From Aerococcus viridans (GTDB lineage: Bacteria; Bacillota; Bacilli; Lactobacillales; Aerococcaceae): a stretch of DNA of 64,000 nt. Of this stretch, positions 1 through 9,088 are shown one piece after another. Within the stretch, counting starts at the first letter, position 1. Every line of letters starts with the position of its first letter. The stretch is taken from contig NZ_NBTM02000001.1 in the NCBI RefSeq assembly GCF_002083135.2, forward strand, positions 62,001 through 126,000, written 5' to 3'. Under the pieces are notes generated by a model. That model was not told where the DNA came from and did not search any database. It saw only the letters and a program-made list of their open reading frames with translations. Made by a program: the position numbers and the translations under genes.

Positions 1-2
1 GC

Positions 3-1580
3 TATACATGGATAATGATGGGATTGGTGGTACTATCCCTCATTTCACGGACGATCACCGCTTATACCGTTTCTAATATCGTCAATGACATGGTCATGAA
101 CATCCGAAACGACGCCTACAAAAAAATGCAAAACCTATCTCACCATGAGTTTCAAGAGTTGGGTGTGGCATCTTTAACGACCCGTATTTCAACCGATGCC
201 TTTGTGATTTTACAGTTTATGGAGATGACTTTAAAACAAGGTCTAGTATCCCCTATGATGCTAATTTTCTCGATCATCATGATCTTCTCCATTTCACCGG
301 CATTAGGAATCTACGTGATTCCCGTTTCTATTATTATCCTCTTATCTGTAATTTTTATCGCCAAATACACTTTGCCGATTTCTGAAAAACAACAGGCAAG
401 TTTAGATAATATCAACCGGATTCTACGGGAAAACATTACTGGTTTACGTGTAATCCGTGCCTTCAATAATGAGCAATTCCAAGAAGGCCGGTTTAAAGAC
501 GTTAACCAATCTTACAAGAAACAATCTGGTAAATTATTCAAAACCATCGCGATTACACCGGCCCTATTCTCTCTATTATTGAATACCGTGATTATTGCGA
601 TCCTTTGGTTTGGGGCTGGCTTGATTGAGACTGGTTCTATGCAAGTTGGTATCATGGTTGCCTTTATCGAGTACGTTTTCCACGCATTATTCTCATTATT
701 AATGTTTGCCAACATTTTTATGATGTACCCACGTGCGGCAGTTTCAGCTGGCCGATTACAAGAAGTGATGGATATGCCAATTACAGTTGCTTCACCTGAT
801 CCACAAGTGGCTATTACTGAATCTGATGAATTTGGTACCCTAGAATTCCGTGACGTTGACTTTGCTTATCCAGATGCTTCTAAGCCCGTTCTACGGAACA
901 TTTCCTTTAAAACAAATCCTGGTGAAACGGTGGCTTTTATTGGGTCAACTGGATCTGGTAAATCAACGATTGTTAAGTTAATCCCACGTTTCTACGACGT
1001 GAGTAAGGGTCAGATTTTAATTGACGGGATTGACGTTCGAAACTATGAATTGAATGCTTTACGGTCAAAAATTGGATATACACCGCAAAAAGCCCTACTA
1101 TTTACTGGGGATATCGCGGAAAACTTACGTTATGGTAAATTCAATGCGGATGATATGGACCTGGACCGAGCGACTAACGTGGCGCAGGCTTCTGAATTTA
1201 TCAACCGTTTGGAAACCAAATATGCGACTCATTTAGATGAAGGTGGGGCCAACCTATCTGGTGGACAAAAACAACGTTTGTCTATTGCCCGTTCCATTAT
1301 CGCGAACCGAGAAATTTACATCTTCGATGACTCGTTTTCAGCACTAGACTACAAGACCGATGCTGCAGTGCGCCAAGCCTTAAAAGACGAAACACAGAAT
1401 GCAACAACTATCATCGTTGCCCAACGTGTAAGTTCCATTATCCATGCTGATCAAATCATAGTCCTAGATGAGGGTGAAGTGGCAGCGCGCGGTACTCATA
1501 AAGAATTGCTTAAAACGTCTGAACTTTACTATGAAATTGCATCATCTCAATTAAGTGAGGAGGAATTAAATCGTGGCTAA
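3..1580 (+). CDS. ABC exporter subunit A, ATP-binding/permease (5' partial)
   Basis: Half-transporter of a multidrug/lipid-type ABC exporter in the cell membrane. The frame is open to the window edge, so the true start and the first membrane helices lie upstream; 521 residues follow the first Met at base 15. The N-terminal part is an ABC membrane domain and the C-terminal part a nucleotide-binding domain with Walker A GSTGSGKST (about residue 310), signature LSGGQKQ and Walker B ending IFDDS. The residue after the Walker B Asp is Asp, not the catalytic Glu, so this subunit carries the degenerate ATP site known from heterodimeric exporters. It overlaps the next gene by 8 bp, and the two are almost certainly partners. 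The substrate cannot be read from sequence. Confidence 0.93.
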   Translation, partial: YTWIMMGLVVLSLISRTITAYTVSNIVNDMVMNIRNDAYKKMQNLSHHEFQELGVASLTTRISTDAFVILQFMEMTLKQGLVSPMMLIFSIIMIFSISPALGIYVIPVSIIILLSVIFIAKYTLPISEKQQASLDNINRILRENITGLRVIRAFNNEQFQEGRFKDVNQSYKKQSGKLFKTIAITPALFSLLLNTVIIAILWFGAGLIETGSMQVGIMVAFIEYVFHALFSLLMFANIFMMYPRAAVSAGRLQEVMDMPITVASPDPQVAITESDEFGTLEFRDVDFAYPDASKPVLRNISFKTNPGETVAFIGSTGSGKSTIVKLIPRFYDVSKGQILIDGIDVRNYELNALRSKIGYTPQKALLFTGDIAENLRYGKFNADDMDLDRATNVAQASEFINRLETKYATHLDEGGANLSGGQKQRLSIARSIIANREIYIFDDSFSALDYKTDAAVRQALKDETQNATTIIVAQRVSSIIHADQIIVLDEGEVAARGTHKELLKTSELYYEIASSQLSEEELNRG

Positions 1581-3402
1581 TACAGAAATTGAAAAACGAG
1601 AAATTCCAACTAAGGAAATCTTATGCAACCTATGGCGGTATATCAAACCCTATAAAGGCCAATTCTTCTTGGCCATGTTTGCCACTGTTTGGATGAATAT
1701 TGCCGGTGTTTTAGAACCTATCGTACTTGGTTTAGCTATCACTGAATTAACCAGTAATGTAGTGGATTTGATGAACCAAGTACCTGGTGCAGGTATCAAC
1801 TATGAATACGTTGGTTACATTGCCCTACTTTACTTTATCCGTGGCTGCTTCTTCTGGTCAGGTCAATACTTAGGTCAGTATTGGCTAACAAACGTGGTAC
1901 AAAATGCTATTTACGACCTTCGTAACGATGTGGCTAAGAAAGCCAACAACATGCCTGTTTCTTATTTTGACAGCCATCCAACGGGTGATGTCTTATCCCG
2001 AATGACCAATGATATTGATTCAATTACCAATGCTTTACAACAGTCCTTTATCCAGTTCGTGAATGCGATTCTTGGGATTTCCTTTGCGGTTATTTCCATG
2101 TTCATTATCCAATGGCACCTAGCCTTAATTATTGTGACCACAATTCCATTGTCATTCCTTTTTGCTAAGCTGATTATTAACCAATCGCAATCAGCCTTCC
2201 AAAATCAAGCGAATGCCTTGGGGAACTTATTTGGTTATACGCAAGAACAATTATCAGGTTTCACTGAAATCAAGGTTTACAGTCGTCAAGAGGAATCGGT
2301 GGCAGAATTCGAACGCCGAAACCAACAATTGCGGGATTACGGTTTTAGAGCCAGCTTCCTATCGTCTCTAATGATGCCGCTACTGAATACAGTAAGTAAT
2401 TTGGGTTATGTGGCCACTGCGATTGCTGGTGGTTTATATACCCTTGCTGGGAAGTTAACAGTCGGTAATCTACAAGCCTTAGTCCAATACGTGATGCAAA
2501 TTACCCAACCGATTCAAATGTTGACCCAACTATCTGGTGTCTTACAATCAGCCCTAGCTGCCGCCCACCGTGTCTTCGATTTCTTAGACGAGGAAAATGA
2601 AATCCAAGAAGAAGTTACCGGCCACCTACCAGCGAAAGTTACTGGTGCTGTTGAATTCGACCACGTTCGCTTCGGTTATGACCCAGAGAAACCCTTGATG
2701 CGAGATATCTCATTCAAAGTTGAGCCTGGTCAAACAGTGGCCATTGTAGGACCAACTGGTGCAGGTAAAACGACTTTAATCAACTTGTTGATGCGTTTCT
2801 ATGACGTGGATGCTGGTGCGATTAAAATTGATGGTGTACCCACTAAATCAATGACACGCGGGGAATTACGCAAGCACTTTGGTATGGTATTACAAGATGC
2901 TTGGTTATACACTGATACTGTCTTAGAAAATATTCGCTTTGGTAAATTGGACGCCAATGACTATGAAGTCCAAGAAGCAGCAGAAGTTGCCAACGTTGAC
3001 CATTTCATCAACACCCTACCTGGCGGTTATGAAATGGAAATCAATGAAGAAGCCAACAATATTTCATTAGGACAAAAACAATTGATGACCATCGCTCGTG
3101 CCGTGATTGCAGATCCAGATATCCTAATCTTGGATGAAGCCACCTCATCAGTAGATACTCGTCTTGAAAAATTGATTCAAGAAGCTATGAATAAGATTAT
3201 GGAAGGCAGAACGAGCTTCGTAATTGCCCACCGTTTATCAACGATTCGTGACGCTGACTTGATCTTAGTTATGCAACAAGGGAATATCACTGAACATGGT
3301 ACCCATGATGAATTAATGGCAGCAGACGGCTTCTACGCTGATTTATATAACAGTCAATTCTCAGAAGAAACACCAATGGATGTTTCAATGGGGTATTCTT
3401 AA
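1573..3402 (+). CDS. ABC exporter subunit B, ATP-binding/permease
   Basis: Second half of the heterodimeric ABC exporter, 609 aa, with a full six-helix membrane domain (about residues 25-330) followed by a nucleotide-binding domain. Walker A is GPTGAGKTT (about residue 393), Walker B is LILDEATSS with the catalytic Glu, and the signature is ISLGQKQ rather than LSGGQ. The defective signature here and the missing Glu in subunit A fall in the same composite site, which is the expected asymmetric arrangement. Start is GTG at 1573, preceded by a strong GAGGAGG at about 1557-1563 inside the upstream gene. The pair resembles the LmrCD/BmrCD-like group; substrate unknown. Confidence 0.94.
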   Translation: MANTEIEKREIPTKEILCNLWRYIKPYKGQFFLAMFATVWMNIAGVLEPIVLGLAITELTSNVVDLMNQVPGAGINYEYVGYIALLYFIRGCFFWSGQYLGQYWLTNVVQNAIYDLRNDVAKKANNMPVSYFDSHPTGDVLSRMTNDIDSITNALQQSFIQFVNAILGISFAVISMFIIQWHLALIIVTTIPLSFLFAKLIINQSQSAFQNQANALGNLFGYTQEQLSGFTEIKVYSRQEESVAEFERRNQQLRDYGFRASFLSSLMMPLLNTVSNLGYVATAIAGGLYTLAGKLTVGNLQALVQYVMQITQPIQMLTQLSGVLQSALAAAHRVFDFLDEENEIQEEVTGHLPAKVTGAVEFDHVRFGYDPEKPLMRDISFKVEPGQTVAIVGPTGAGKTTLINLLMRFYDVDAGAIKIDGVPTKSMTRGELRKHFGMVLQDAWLYTDTVLENIRFGKLDANDYEVQEAAEVANVDHFINTLPGGYEMEINEEANNISLGQKQLMTIARAVIADPDILILDEATSSVDTRLEKLIQEAMNKIMEGRTSFVIAHRLSTIRDADLILVMQQGNITEHGTHDELMAADGFYADLYNSQFSEETPMDVSMGYS

Positions 3403-3430
3403 TAAACGATATGCATATAATCGTGCAAAA

Positions 3431-3482
3431 TAAAATAGTGTTGGTGGAAAATGCACAATCATTTCCATCAGCACTATTTTTG
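3431..3482 (+). terminator. Intrinsic terminator of the ABC exporter operon
   Basis: An inverted repeat with arms AAATAGTGTTGGTGGAAA and ATTTCCATCAGCACTATTT, followed by a T run, begins about 30 bp after the stop of the second ABC gene. Confidence 0.85.
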
Positions 3483-3554
3483 TGTACAAGAAAATCATTT
3501 TGATATGATCTTTTCTAAGACAGATTTGGGAAAAGAATTGCCTACAGGTAGTAA

Positions 3555-3592
3555 AAAAGGGTGATAACAGTGCTGTTACCGCCCTTTTACAA
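3555..3592 (-). terminator. Intrinsic terminator after the AI-2E family transporter
   Basis: GGGTGATAACAG and CTGTTACCGCCC form a hairpin with T runs on both sides; on the minus strand it follows the stop codon at 3613. Confidence 0.8.
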
Positions 3593-3612
3593 GAATTACT
3601 AGTCAATAGATT

Positions 3613-4767
3613 TTATTTAAGATTATTGGTTTCTGTGGTTACTTTGATATTGTCTTGGTCTAAATTGTAATTAATAGTTGCGGATGCCAGCTTGTAGAAT
3701 AGGGCAAAAATCGGCACTGATAGCAGCATACCGGCTAGGCCGAAGAAGGCACCTGAAACGGTTACTGAGAATAGAACCCAAATGCCTGGTAAACCGACTG
3801 ACCCACCGACAACTCTCGGGTAGATGATATTCCCTTCCACTTGCTGAACTACAATAATGAAAATGATAAACCAAATGGCTTGAACAATATCAACAACAGC
3901 GATTAGGAAGAAGCCGACAACCCCACCCATGATGGCCCCATAGATAGGGACTAAGGCCATTGCACCAGTTAGGACCGAGATCGATAAGGTGAATGGGAAG
4001 TTGAAAATAGTCATTCCGATAAAGACGAGTACCAGTAAAATAACAGCTTCAGTTACCTGACCAGACACATAATGACCAAAGGTTTGGTTGGCTTCAGCAC
4101 CTAGGTTAACCGTAAAGTTGGCCCAATGTTTCGGCATTGTTCCGTAAATAATTTTTTTAATCTGTCTGGTTAAGGTTTCCTTTTTAAAGAGAATCGACGT
4201 ACCAAAGATAATGGCTACAAACGCATTAAAGACACCATTCACAAGGTTCCCAACAAGACTAAATGTGGTATCCAAAATACCTGATGTAAAGGATTGAACG
4301 ATTGAGAATAATTGGTCTCTCAATTGGTTGGTGTCCACATTCAATTGATTTACAGTTTCTAGTATTTGCGGATTATCTGCAATATACTGGTTAATTTTGT
4401 TATAAAGTAAATTGATTTCTGCTGGTACTTGGCTAATAAATGATCCTAATGTTTCCTGTAAATCCGGTACCACTAGGAAGATAATAAAGGCAATCACCCC
4501 AGCGATGATTAGGTAGCCGAATAAGATGCCAACAATTCTGTACCAAGTGTAATATTTCCCAACTAACTTAGTCATATGTTTTTCGAAGAACTTCAATGGT
4601 AAGTTCAGGATAAAGGCCAATGCTACACCTAATAAGAATGGCAAGGTGACAGTAATAATTGAATCAAATATCCCTTTGATAGTCTCGAAATTATTGATTG
4701 CCCAGTAACCGACAATCACAACAAACAACAAACTGATAATTCTTCGCCATGTAAATTTCTTCTTCAC
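3613..4767 (-). CDS. AI-2E family transporter (YtvI/PerM-like)
   Basis: Polytopic membrane protein of the AI-2E/PerM family (384 aa from the chosen start), with hydrophobic segments at both ends and a central amphipathic region, the usual family layout. Members have been linked to autoinducer export or Na+/H+ antiport, and no specific substrate can be assigned. The longest frame would start at GTG 4800, overlapping coaA, but has no ribosome site; GTG at 4767 (MVKKKFTWRR) has AGAAGG at good spacing and lies 14 nt after the coaA stop, so I prefer it. Probably cotranscribed with coaA. Confidence 0.88.
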   Translation of the reverse strand: MKKKFTWRRIISLLFVVIVGYWAINNFETIKGIFDSIITVTLPFLLGVALAFILNLPLKFFEKHMTKLVGKYYTWYRIVGILFGYLIIAGVIAFIIFLVVPDLQETLGSFISQVPAEINLLYNKINQYIADNPQILETVNQLNVDTNQLRDQLFSIVQSFTSGILDTTFSLVGNLVNGVFNAFVAIIFGTSILFKKETLTRQIKKIIYGTMPKHWANFTVNLGAEANQTFGHYVSGQVTEAVILLVLVFIGMTIFNFPFTLSISVLTGAMALVPIYGAIMGGVVGFFLIAVVDIVQAIWFIIFIIVVQQVEGNIIYPRVVGGSVGLPGIWVLFSVTVSGAFFGLAGMLLSVPIFALFYKLASATINYNLDQDNIKVTTETNNLK

Positions 4768-4781
4768 TAGTCGCCTTCTTT

Positions 4782-5717
4782 CTAATATTTCTTGATCCAC
4801 AATTCATTAATGTAGTGGTCTTTTTCTTTATGAATCACGATATTTGCGCGGTTTCGTGTTGGTAAAATATATTCCTTCAAGTTAATCAAGTTGATATTAT
4901 TCCAGGTATGCTCTGCTCTCTCCATGGCCTTTTCATGGGTCACTTGGGTAAATTGATAGTAGAAGTCATCCGGGTGGTCAACAGCCTGGTCAACTAAGAG
5001 GTTGAATCGTTGGTAGAACCATTCTTCGATCTGCTTTTCATCTGCATCGACGTAGACGGACAGATCCCAGAAGTCACTCATATACACCGTATTATTCTCT
5101 GTCGTTTGTAGGACATTAATCCCTTCAACAATTAGGATTTGAGGGTTGCGCAATACATTCTCCTCGTCCTCTACAATATCATAAACGGAGTGGGAATATT
5201 TTGGATAATAAATTTCACTTTTATTGCTTTTCACGTCTGTTAAGAAAGTTTCCAAGGCCTCCATGTTATAAGATTCTGGAAACCCTTTACGGTCCATTAA
5301 CCCATTTTTTTCAAGCACTGCATTTGGGTATAAGAACCCGTCTGTAGTCACTAATTCGACGTTTAAATTAGGATAGGCTTGCGCTAAAAAGAGCTTCAGC
5401 AATCGAGCTGTTGTACTTTTACCAACTGCTACCCCACCGGCAATGCCAATAATAAAGGGCGGGATTTCTCCAGTGATGCCGAAGAAATTAGCCCGTTTTC
5501 TTTCTAGGATCTTATAATTTTCACGGTAAATGGCAATCAACTGGGTTAAAGGTTTGTATACTTCGTTTGCATCTTTTAAAGATAGGGAATCGTTTAAAGA
5601 TGTTAGCCGGTCCAATTGTTCATTGGTCAGCTTGATTTCAAAGTCTTCATTTAAGTCTTTTAAGTATTGATTCCATTCCATTCGTTCAATAATATAATAA
5701 TCTCTATTTACTTGCAT
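4782..5717 (-). CDS. coaA: Pantothenate kinase, type I
   Basis: Phosphorylates pantothenate with ATP, the first committed step of coenzyme A synthesis, in the cytoplasm. At 311 aa it has the usual bacterial PanK-I length. The P-loop GGVAVGKST (about residue 95) and the following LLKLFLAQ helix are diagnostic, and the central region has TTDGFLYPN, the substrate-binding stretch typical of CoaA. It sits between a thioesterase and an AI-2E family transporter on the same strand with short gaps, suggesting one operon. Start ATG with GGAG upstream. Confidence 0.97.
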   Translation of the reverse strand: MQVNRDYYIIERMEWNQYLKDLNEDFEIKLTNEQLDRLTSLNDSLSLKDANEVYKPLTQLIAIYRENYKILERKRANFFGITGEIPPFIIGIAGGVAVGKSTTARLLKLFLAQAYPNLNVELVTTDGFLYPNAVLEKNGLMDRKGFPESYNMEALETFLTDVKSNKSEIYYPKYSHSVYDIVEDEENVLRNPQILIVEGINVLQTTENNTVYMSDFWDLSVYVDADEKQIEEWFYQRFNLLVDQAVDHPDDFYYQFTQVTHEKAMERAEHTWNNINLINLKEYILPTRNRANIVIHKEKDHYINELWIKKY

Positions 5718-5737
5718 ACTTACTCCAAACTAGCCGG

Positions 5738-6499
5738 TTATTTTACCTGCCATGTGATCTTTGCTAAACAGTGGGCGTTATCTTCACCATCGATGACATG
5801 TTGCGTGTTGAAAGTATCATCCGATTTCAAGTCTTCAGCTAATGTTGATAAGTCAGAATGCACGGCACCTTCTTGATGCAAGTACATTTCCTTTTCATAG
5901 GCAATGGTGAAGCTGGTTGGTGTATATTTTTCAAACCATTCCATGCCTAGTGAATTGGTAATCCACCGTAAGTAGATGGTGTTGTTTACATGGTTATTGA
6001 TATCGATATCTAAAAATTTCACTTCAAAGCGGTCAACTTTTGATTCATGTGCTACTTCTTTACTTAATCGTTTACGGCGACTCGGTTTTTCTTCTTTTTC
6101 AACTTGATACCATTCAGCAACGATTTCTGGAATTCGGACGATTGACCGTTGATTCAAATCGATTAAGGCGAATGTTGTCTCTGCTTGGGCCAAAACTAGA
6201 CCGTCACTTGTTTTCAAGGCGTAATGACGCTTGCTGAAAAACTTGTTGTAAGTTGTTGCCTCAGTTTCTGCAATGATATCTTCGTTGTAACGTGGTAAAC
6301 GATTGATATCTATTTGATTTTGTGTGATGATCCAAGCCCAACCCTCTTGGCGAAAACCTTCTTTCGCTTCTGGAATCGTCGCTTCTTGATTATTAGATGC
6401 AATCAACATGATATCCAAGATGGCAGGAAGTGTCATCTCACCTAATGCATTACAATGGTAGTGACGCACTTTGACTGATTCTTGATATAATAAACCCAT
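5738..6499 (-). CDS. Acyl-ACP thioesterase (FatA family)
   Basis: Hydrolyses acyl-acyl carrier protein to free fatty acid, ending or trimming fatty-acid synthesis. The 253-aa protein shows the two-hotdog layout of bacterial acyl-ACP thioesterases: an N-terminal half beginning with a YQESVKVRHYHCNALGEM-like strand/turn and a C-terminal half with DIDINNHVNNTIYLRW, which holds the conserved Asn-His pair. A longer frame would begin at 6535, but ATG 6499 is preceded by AAGGAGG at ideal spacing and begins at the conserved MGLLYQE, so this start is chosen. First gene of the thioesterase-coaA-transporter cluster. Confidence 0.92.
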   Translation of the reverse strand: MGLLYQESVKVRHYHCNALGEMTLPAILDIMLIASNNQEATIPEAKEGFRQEGWAWIITQNQIDINRLPRYNEDIIAETEATTYNKFFSKRHYALKTSDGLVLAQAETTFALIDLNQRSIVRIPEIVAEWYQVEKEEKPSRRKRLSKEVAHESKVDRFEVKFLDIDINNHVNNTIYLRWITNSLGMEWFEKYTPTSFTIAYEKEMYLHQEGAVHSDLSTLAEDLKSDDTFNTQHVIDGEDNAHCLAKITWQVK

Positions 6500-6597
6500 T
6501 TTTTTACCTCCTTGATAGTGTCGAATGTTGATCATTCAATGGACTATCTTCTTAATAACATATCACTCATTATACGGATATTTGACACTTTTAGATA

Positions 6598-6624
6598 TCA
6601 AAAAAGCCTTCACCAGGCTTCCTT
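6598..6624 (-). terminator. Intrinsic terminator after fetAB
   Basis: AAGCCT and AGGCTT arms around a 5-nt loop, followed on the minus strand by a T run, just beyond the fetB stop at 6636. Confidence 0.8.
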
Positions 6625-6635
6625 GACCCACACGC

Positions 6636-7406
6636 TTATGAAGGGATTTGTAATTGCCCATAACTACTGTAGAAATGCTTATAAGCTAAGTATACGGCGA
6701 TCATGGATGTGATTGCAGAAGTCGCAATCATCATAAAATAAATCAAAATCTGATACATAATTGCACTCAAGGGTACCGCACCTGCTAGCATCATCCCAGT
6801 CATCATACCTGGCAACAAGACCAAACCGACAGTTCTCGCTGTATCGATAGTAGGTTGCATTGCCCCTCTAATCGCTTCTCTGACAATACCTGTAGAAGCT
6901 AATTTAATAGACGCACCTAGGGCCAACTGTTCATTGACTTCTTGTTGTGATTTGACGAATTCATTATTCAAATTTCTGAAAGCCAATCCGATAACTGACA
7001 TGGCATTTCCCACTAACATCCCTGTGATTGGGATGATTTGCGCTGGTACGAATTGAATAGAGCCTGAAACCACTAACACGAGGATTGACGTCACTACCCC
7101 ACCAATAATGGCAATTAAAGATATTTTGAAGGCATTTGGAATCTTATTGGCTCGTTTTTCTGCATTATAAGCCGCGTTTACAATCATAAAAATCATTATG
7201 ATGGCCGTTACGATAACTGAATCGATTTGAAAAATGTATGTCAGCACGTAACCGATGATGACCAATTGAACAACCATTCGAAGCATTGCCCATAAAATAT
7301 CCTTTTCAAGCCCCAATTTCTCTTTATTAGAAATCAAGACCGCGATAATCACTAGAATAAACGAAAAAGCTAAAGTTGTTGGGGTTGTTGTTAATGCATT
7401 AGTCAT
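6636..7406 (-). CDS. fetB: FetB-type ABC transporter permease (UPF0014)
   Basis: Membrane subunit of a two-gene ABC exporter; the E. coli FetAB (YbbLM) pair is linked to iron export and peroxide resistance. The 256-aa protein has about seven hydrophobic segments and the family block LPGMMTGMMLAGAVPL near residue 190-205. Its start overlaps the end of the ATPase gene by 8 nt, with GGAG upstream, so the two are translationally linked. Substrate assignment rests on family membership only. Confidence 0.9.
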   Translation of the reverse strand: MTNALTTTPTTLAFSFILVIIAVLISNKEKLGLEKDILWAMLRMVVQLVIIGYVLTYIFQIDSVIVTAIIMIFMIVNAAYNAEKRANKIPNAFKISLIAIIGGVVTSILVLVVSGSIQFVPAQIIPITGMLVGNAMSVIGLAFRNLNNEFVKSQQEVNEQLALGASIKLASTGIVREAIRGAMQPTIDTARTVGLVLLPGMMTGMMLAGAVPLSAIMYQILIYFMMIATSAITSMIAVYLAYKHFYSSYGQLQIPS

Positions 7407-8064
7407 TTAGACCACGCTCCTCAATTATCATTTCTTGGTTGGCAATATGGAAGACCCGGTTTGGTTGGATAGACGCATCTTGAAGGTGGCTAATCCATAG
7501 AATGGTGACTCCATATTTTTCTTTATAGTCCAGTAAAATCTGCCATACCAATTCGCGATTGCCCTCGTCTAATGATGAAGTAATTTCATCTAGTAAGAGG
7601 ACTTTAGGTGGAAAGATCAGGTGTCTGATTAAACCAATCCGCTGTTTTTCCCCGCCAGAGATTTTTTGAATCGATTTGTCGAGTGCAATATGGCTTAAGC
7701 CGAAAGCTTTCATATAAGACAATACAAGATTTTCGTCAAAGTCTTGATTGCGGGCTTCATAAACCAATTCAAAGTTATCACGGATGGTTTCCCCGAATAA
7801 TAGTGGATTTTGGGCCACATATGAAATGTTTTGCCGGTATGTTTGATAAGCCACTTCTTCTAATGGTTGGTCTAAGTAATTAATTTCACCTGAATTTCTC
7901 GGAATAAGGCTTGCAATTAAACGCAGCAAGGTACTTTTTCCGCTTCCTGACGGTCCTTCGACACGGATCATTTCATTTGCATATATAGAAAAAGAAACAT
8001 CTTTTAAGAGGGGCTGGTCGCCTGGTTGAAAGGTCACTTGATTAAATGTTACGATAGCTTGCAT
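7399..8064 (-). CDS. fetA: FetA-type ABC transporter ATP-binding protein
   Basis: ATPase partner of the adjacent FetB-like permease. In 221 aa it shows Walker A GPSGSGKST (about residue 38), Q-loop near YVAQNP, signature ISGGEKQRIGLIRHL and Walker B VLLLDEITSSLD. The length and the pairing with a UPF0014 permease point to FetA/YbbL rather than a generic importer ATPase; no substrate-binding protein lies nearby, consistent with export. Confidence 0.9.
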   Translation of the reverse strand: MQAIVTFNQVTFQPGDQPLLKDVSFSIYANEMIRVEGPSGSGKSTLLRLIASLIPRNSGEINYLDQPLEEVAYQTYRQNISYVAQNPLLFGETIRDNFELVYEARNQDFDENLVLSYMKAFGLSHIALDKSIQKISGGEKQRIGLIRHLIFPPKVLLLDEITSSLDEGNRELVWQILLDYKEKYGVTILWISHLQDASIQPNRVFHIANQEMIIEERGLND

Positions 8065-8191
8065 GTTGATAATCCTCCCTTGACTTGCATGAACATTTTA
8101 TCATATTCACAAGTGGTATCCAACGATTCCTCGGTTAATCTTTGAATCATTTAAAGAAAATGCTGATATCCCCATCAAAAACAGCAAAAAA

Positions 8192-8219
8192 TTGCTTTCA
8201 AAAAACAATACGTTATAAT
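8192..8219 (+). promoter_or_regulatory. Sigma-A promoter of the YneR-like gene
   Basis: TTGCTT (8192-8197), 16-bp spacer, TATAAT (8214-8219), followed by an SD (GGAGGCG) and the ATG at 8259. Confidence 0.75.
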
Positions 8220-8258
8220 GACACTATCAGGTTTCAAGATTAATGGAGGCGACTATAG

Positions 8259-8555
8259 ATGAAACTAACGATTACACCAGCAGCACAAGCATACTTCAAA
8301 AATGACATGGGATTGTCCTCGGGAAGCCAAGTCGGATTTCATAGCCGCGTCTACGGTAAAACAGCTGTACATGAAGGATTTTCAGTTGGCTTATCCATAG
8401 AATCGCCAGGTGGTGCCCTCTTAATTGACGAAACGATTGACGGTATCCAATACTATATTACGGAAAATGATGACTGGTTCTTCAATGGCTACGACTTTGA
8501 AGTCGACTTTTCTCCCGAAGAAGAAAATTTTATTTACCGTTTTATTGAACAATAA
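8259..8555 (+). CDS. HesB/IscA-fold protein, YneR-like, cysteine-free
   Basis: Small (98 aa) member of the iron-sulfur biosynthesis (HesB/YadR/YfhF) fold family. The pattern LTITPAAQAYFKNDMGL, the RVYGKTAVHEGFS turn and the FFNGYDFEVDF block match B. subtilis YneR-type proteins. It contains no cysteine, so it cannot carry the Cys ligands that IscA/SufA use for cluster transfer; a regulatory or protein-binding role is more likely. Single gene with its own promoter and an SD of GGAGGCG. Function unproven. Confidence 0.82.
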   Translation: MKLTITPAAQAYFKNDMGLSSGSQVGFHSRVYGKTAVHEGFSVGLSIESPGGALLIDETIDGIQYYITENDDWFFNGYDFEVDFSPEEENFIYRFIEQ

Positions 8556-8653
8556 GCGATTTTCTTATACTATATAAGTAGTAAATGACAAAAATTTACA
8601 TATCTATCATATCTAGGCACATGACCCTAAAGCAGAAAAAGGAGTGTTTCTAC

Positions 8654-8977
8654 ATGAATCCGATTAAAAATTTATTTCTAGCAGCAGTAGGTGGCACACG
8701 ATTAACCTATGAGAAGGCCGATGAAGTGTTAAAAAGTCTCATTGAAAAAGGTCAAATTTCTGTAGCTGAAGGTAAGTCATTAAGTGAAGATATTCAACGG
8801 GTAGCTAAAGGCCATGCAGAAGGTTCAAACGCTTTTGATCCTTTAGATCAAACCTTGTCTGAACGCATCTTAGCCCTACAAACACAAGTCGAAAACTTAA
8901 CCCAAGAAGTCCAATCATTAAAAGGGTCAAATAATGAATCTGCGGATGAAGATGCCACAGAAGACGTCATTCAATAA
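8654..8977 (+). CDS. Phasin-like / coiled-coil small protein
   Basis: Predicted 107-aa soluble protein starting MNPIKNLFLAAVGGT at ATG 8654, chosen over an upstream in-frame ATG at 8585 because GGAG stands 9 nt before it. It has an N-terminal helix typical of phasin-related (PHA granule-associated-like) proteins of Lactobacillales, a KADEVLKSLIEKGQIS helix, and a C-terminal coiled coil (SERILALQTQVENLTQEVQS, roughly residues 70-92) ending in an acidic tail. Such genes often precede a UbiB/ABC1 kinase gene, as here. Exact role not known. Confidence 0.7.
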   Translation: MNPIKNLFLAAVGGTRLTYEKADEVLKSLIEKGQISVAEGKSLSEDIQRVAKGHAEGSNAFDPLDQTLSERILALQTQVENLTQEVQSLKGSNNESADEDATEDVIQ

Positions 8978-8998
8978 TTTTAGATTATATAGCGATAA

Positions 8999-9033
8999 GA
9001 TGAGGCTGAGGCACCTTTGCCCCAGCCTCATCT
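8999..9033 (+). terminator. Hairpin between phasin-like and UbiB-like genes
   Basis: AGATGAGGCTG and CAGCCTCATCT form an 11-bp stem. The T run comes about 13 nt later, so termination may be partial. Confidence 0.55.
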
Positions 9034-9088
9034 ACCATATACAGTTTTTTTTTTGACAGGACTTGCTTTGTGAATTGACGGTGATAGC

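Noticed and set aside
6512-6535. Longer N-terminus (12 residues) for the acyl-ACP thioesterase
   Set aside because: The added codons contain the AAGGAGG SD that serves ATG 6499.
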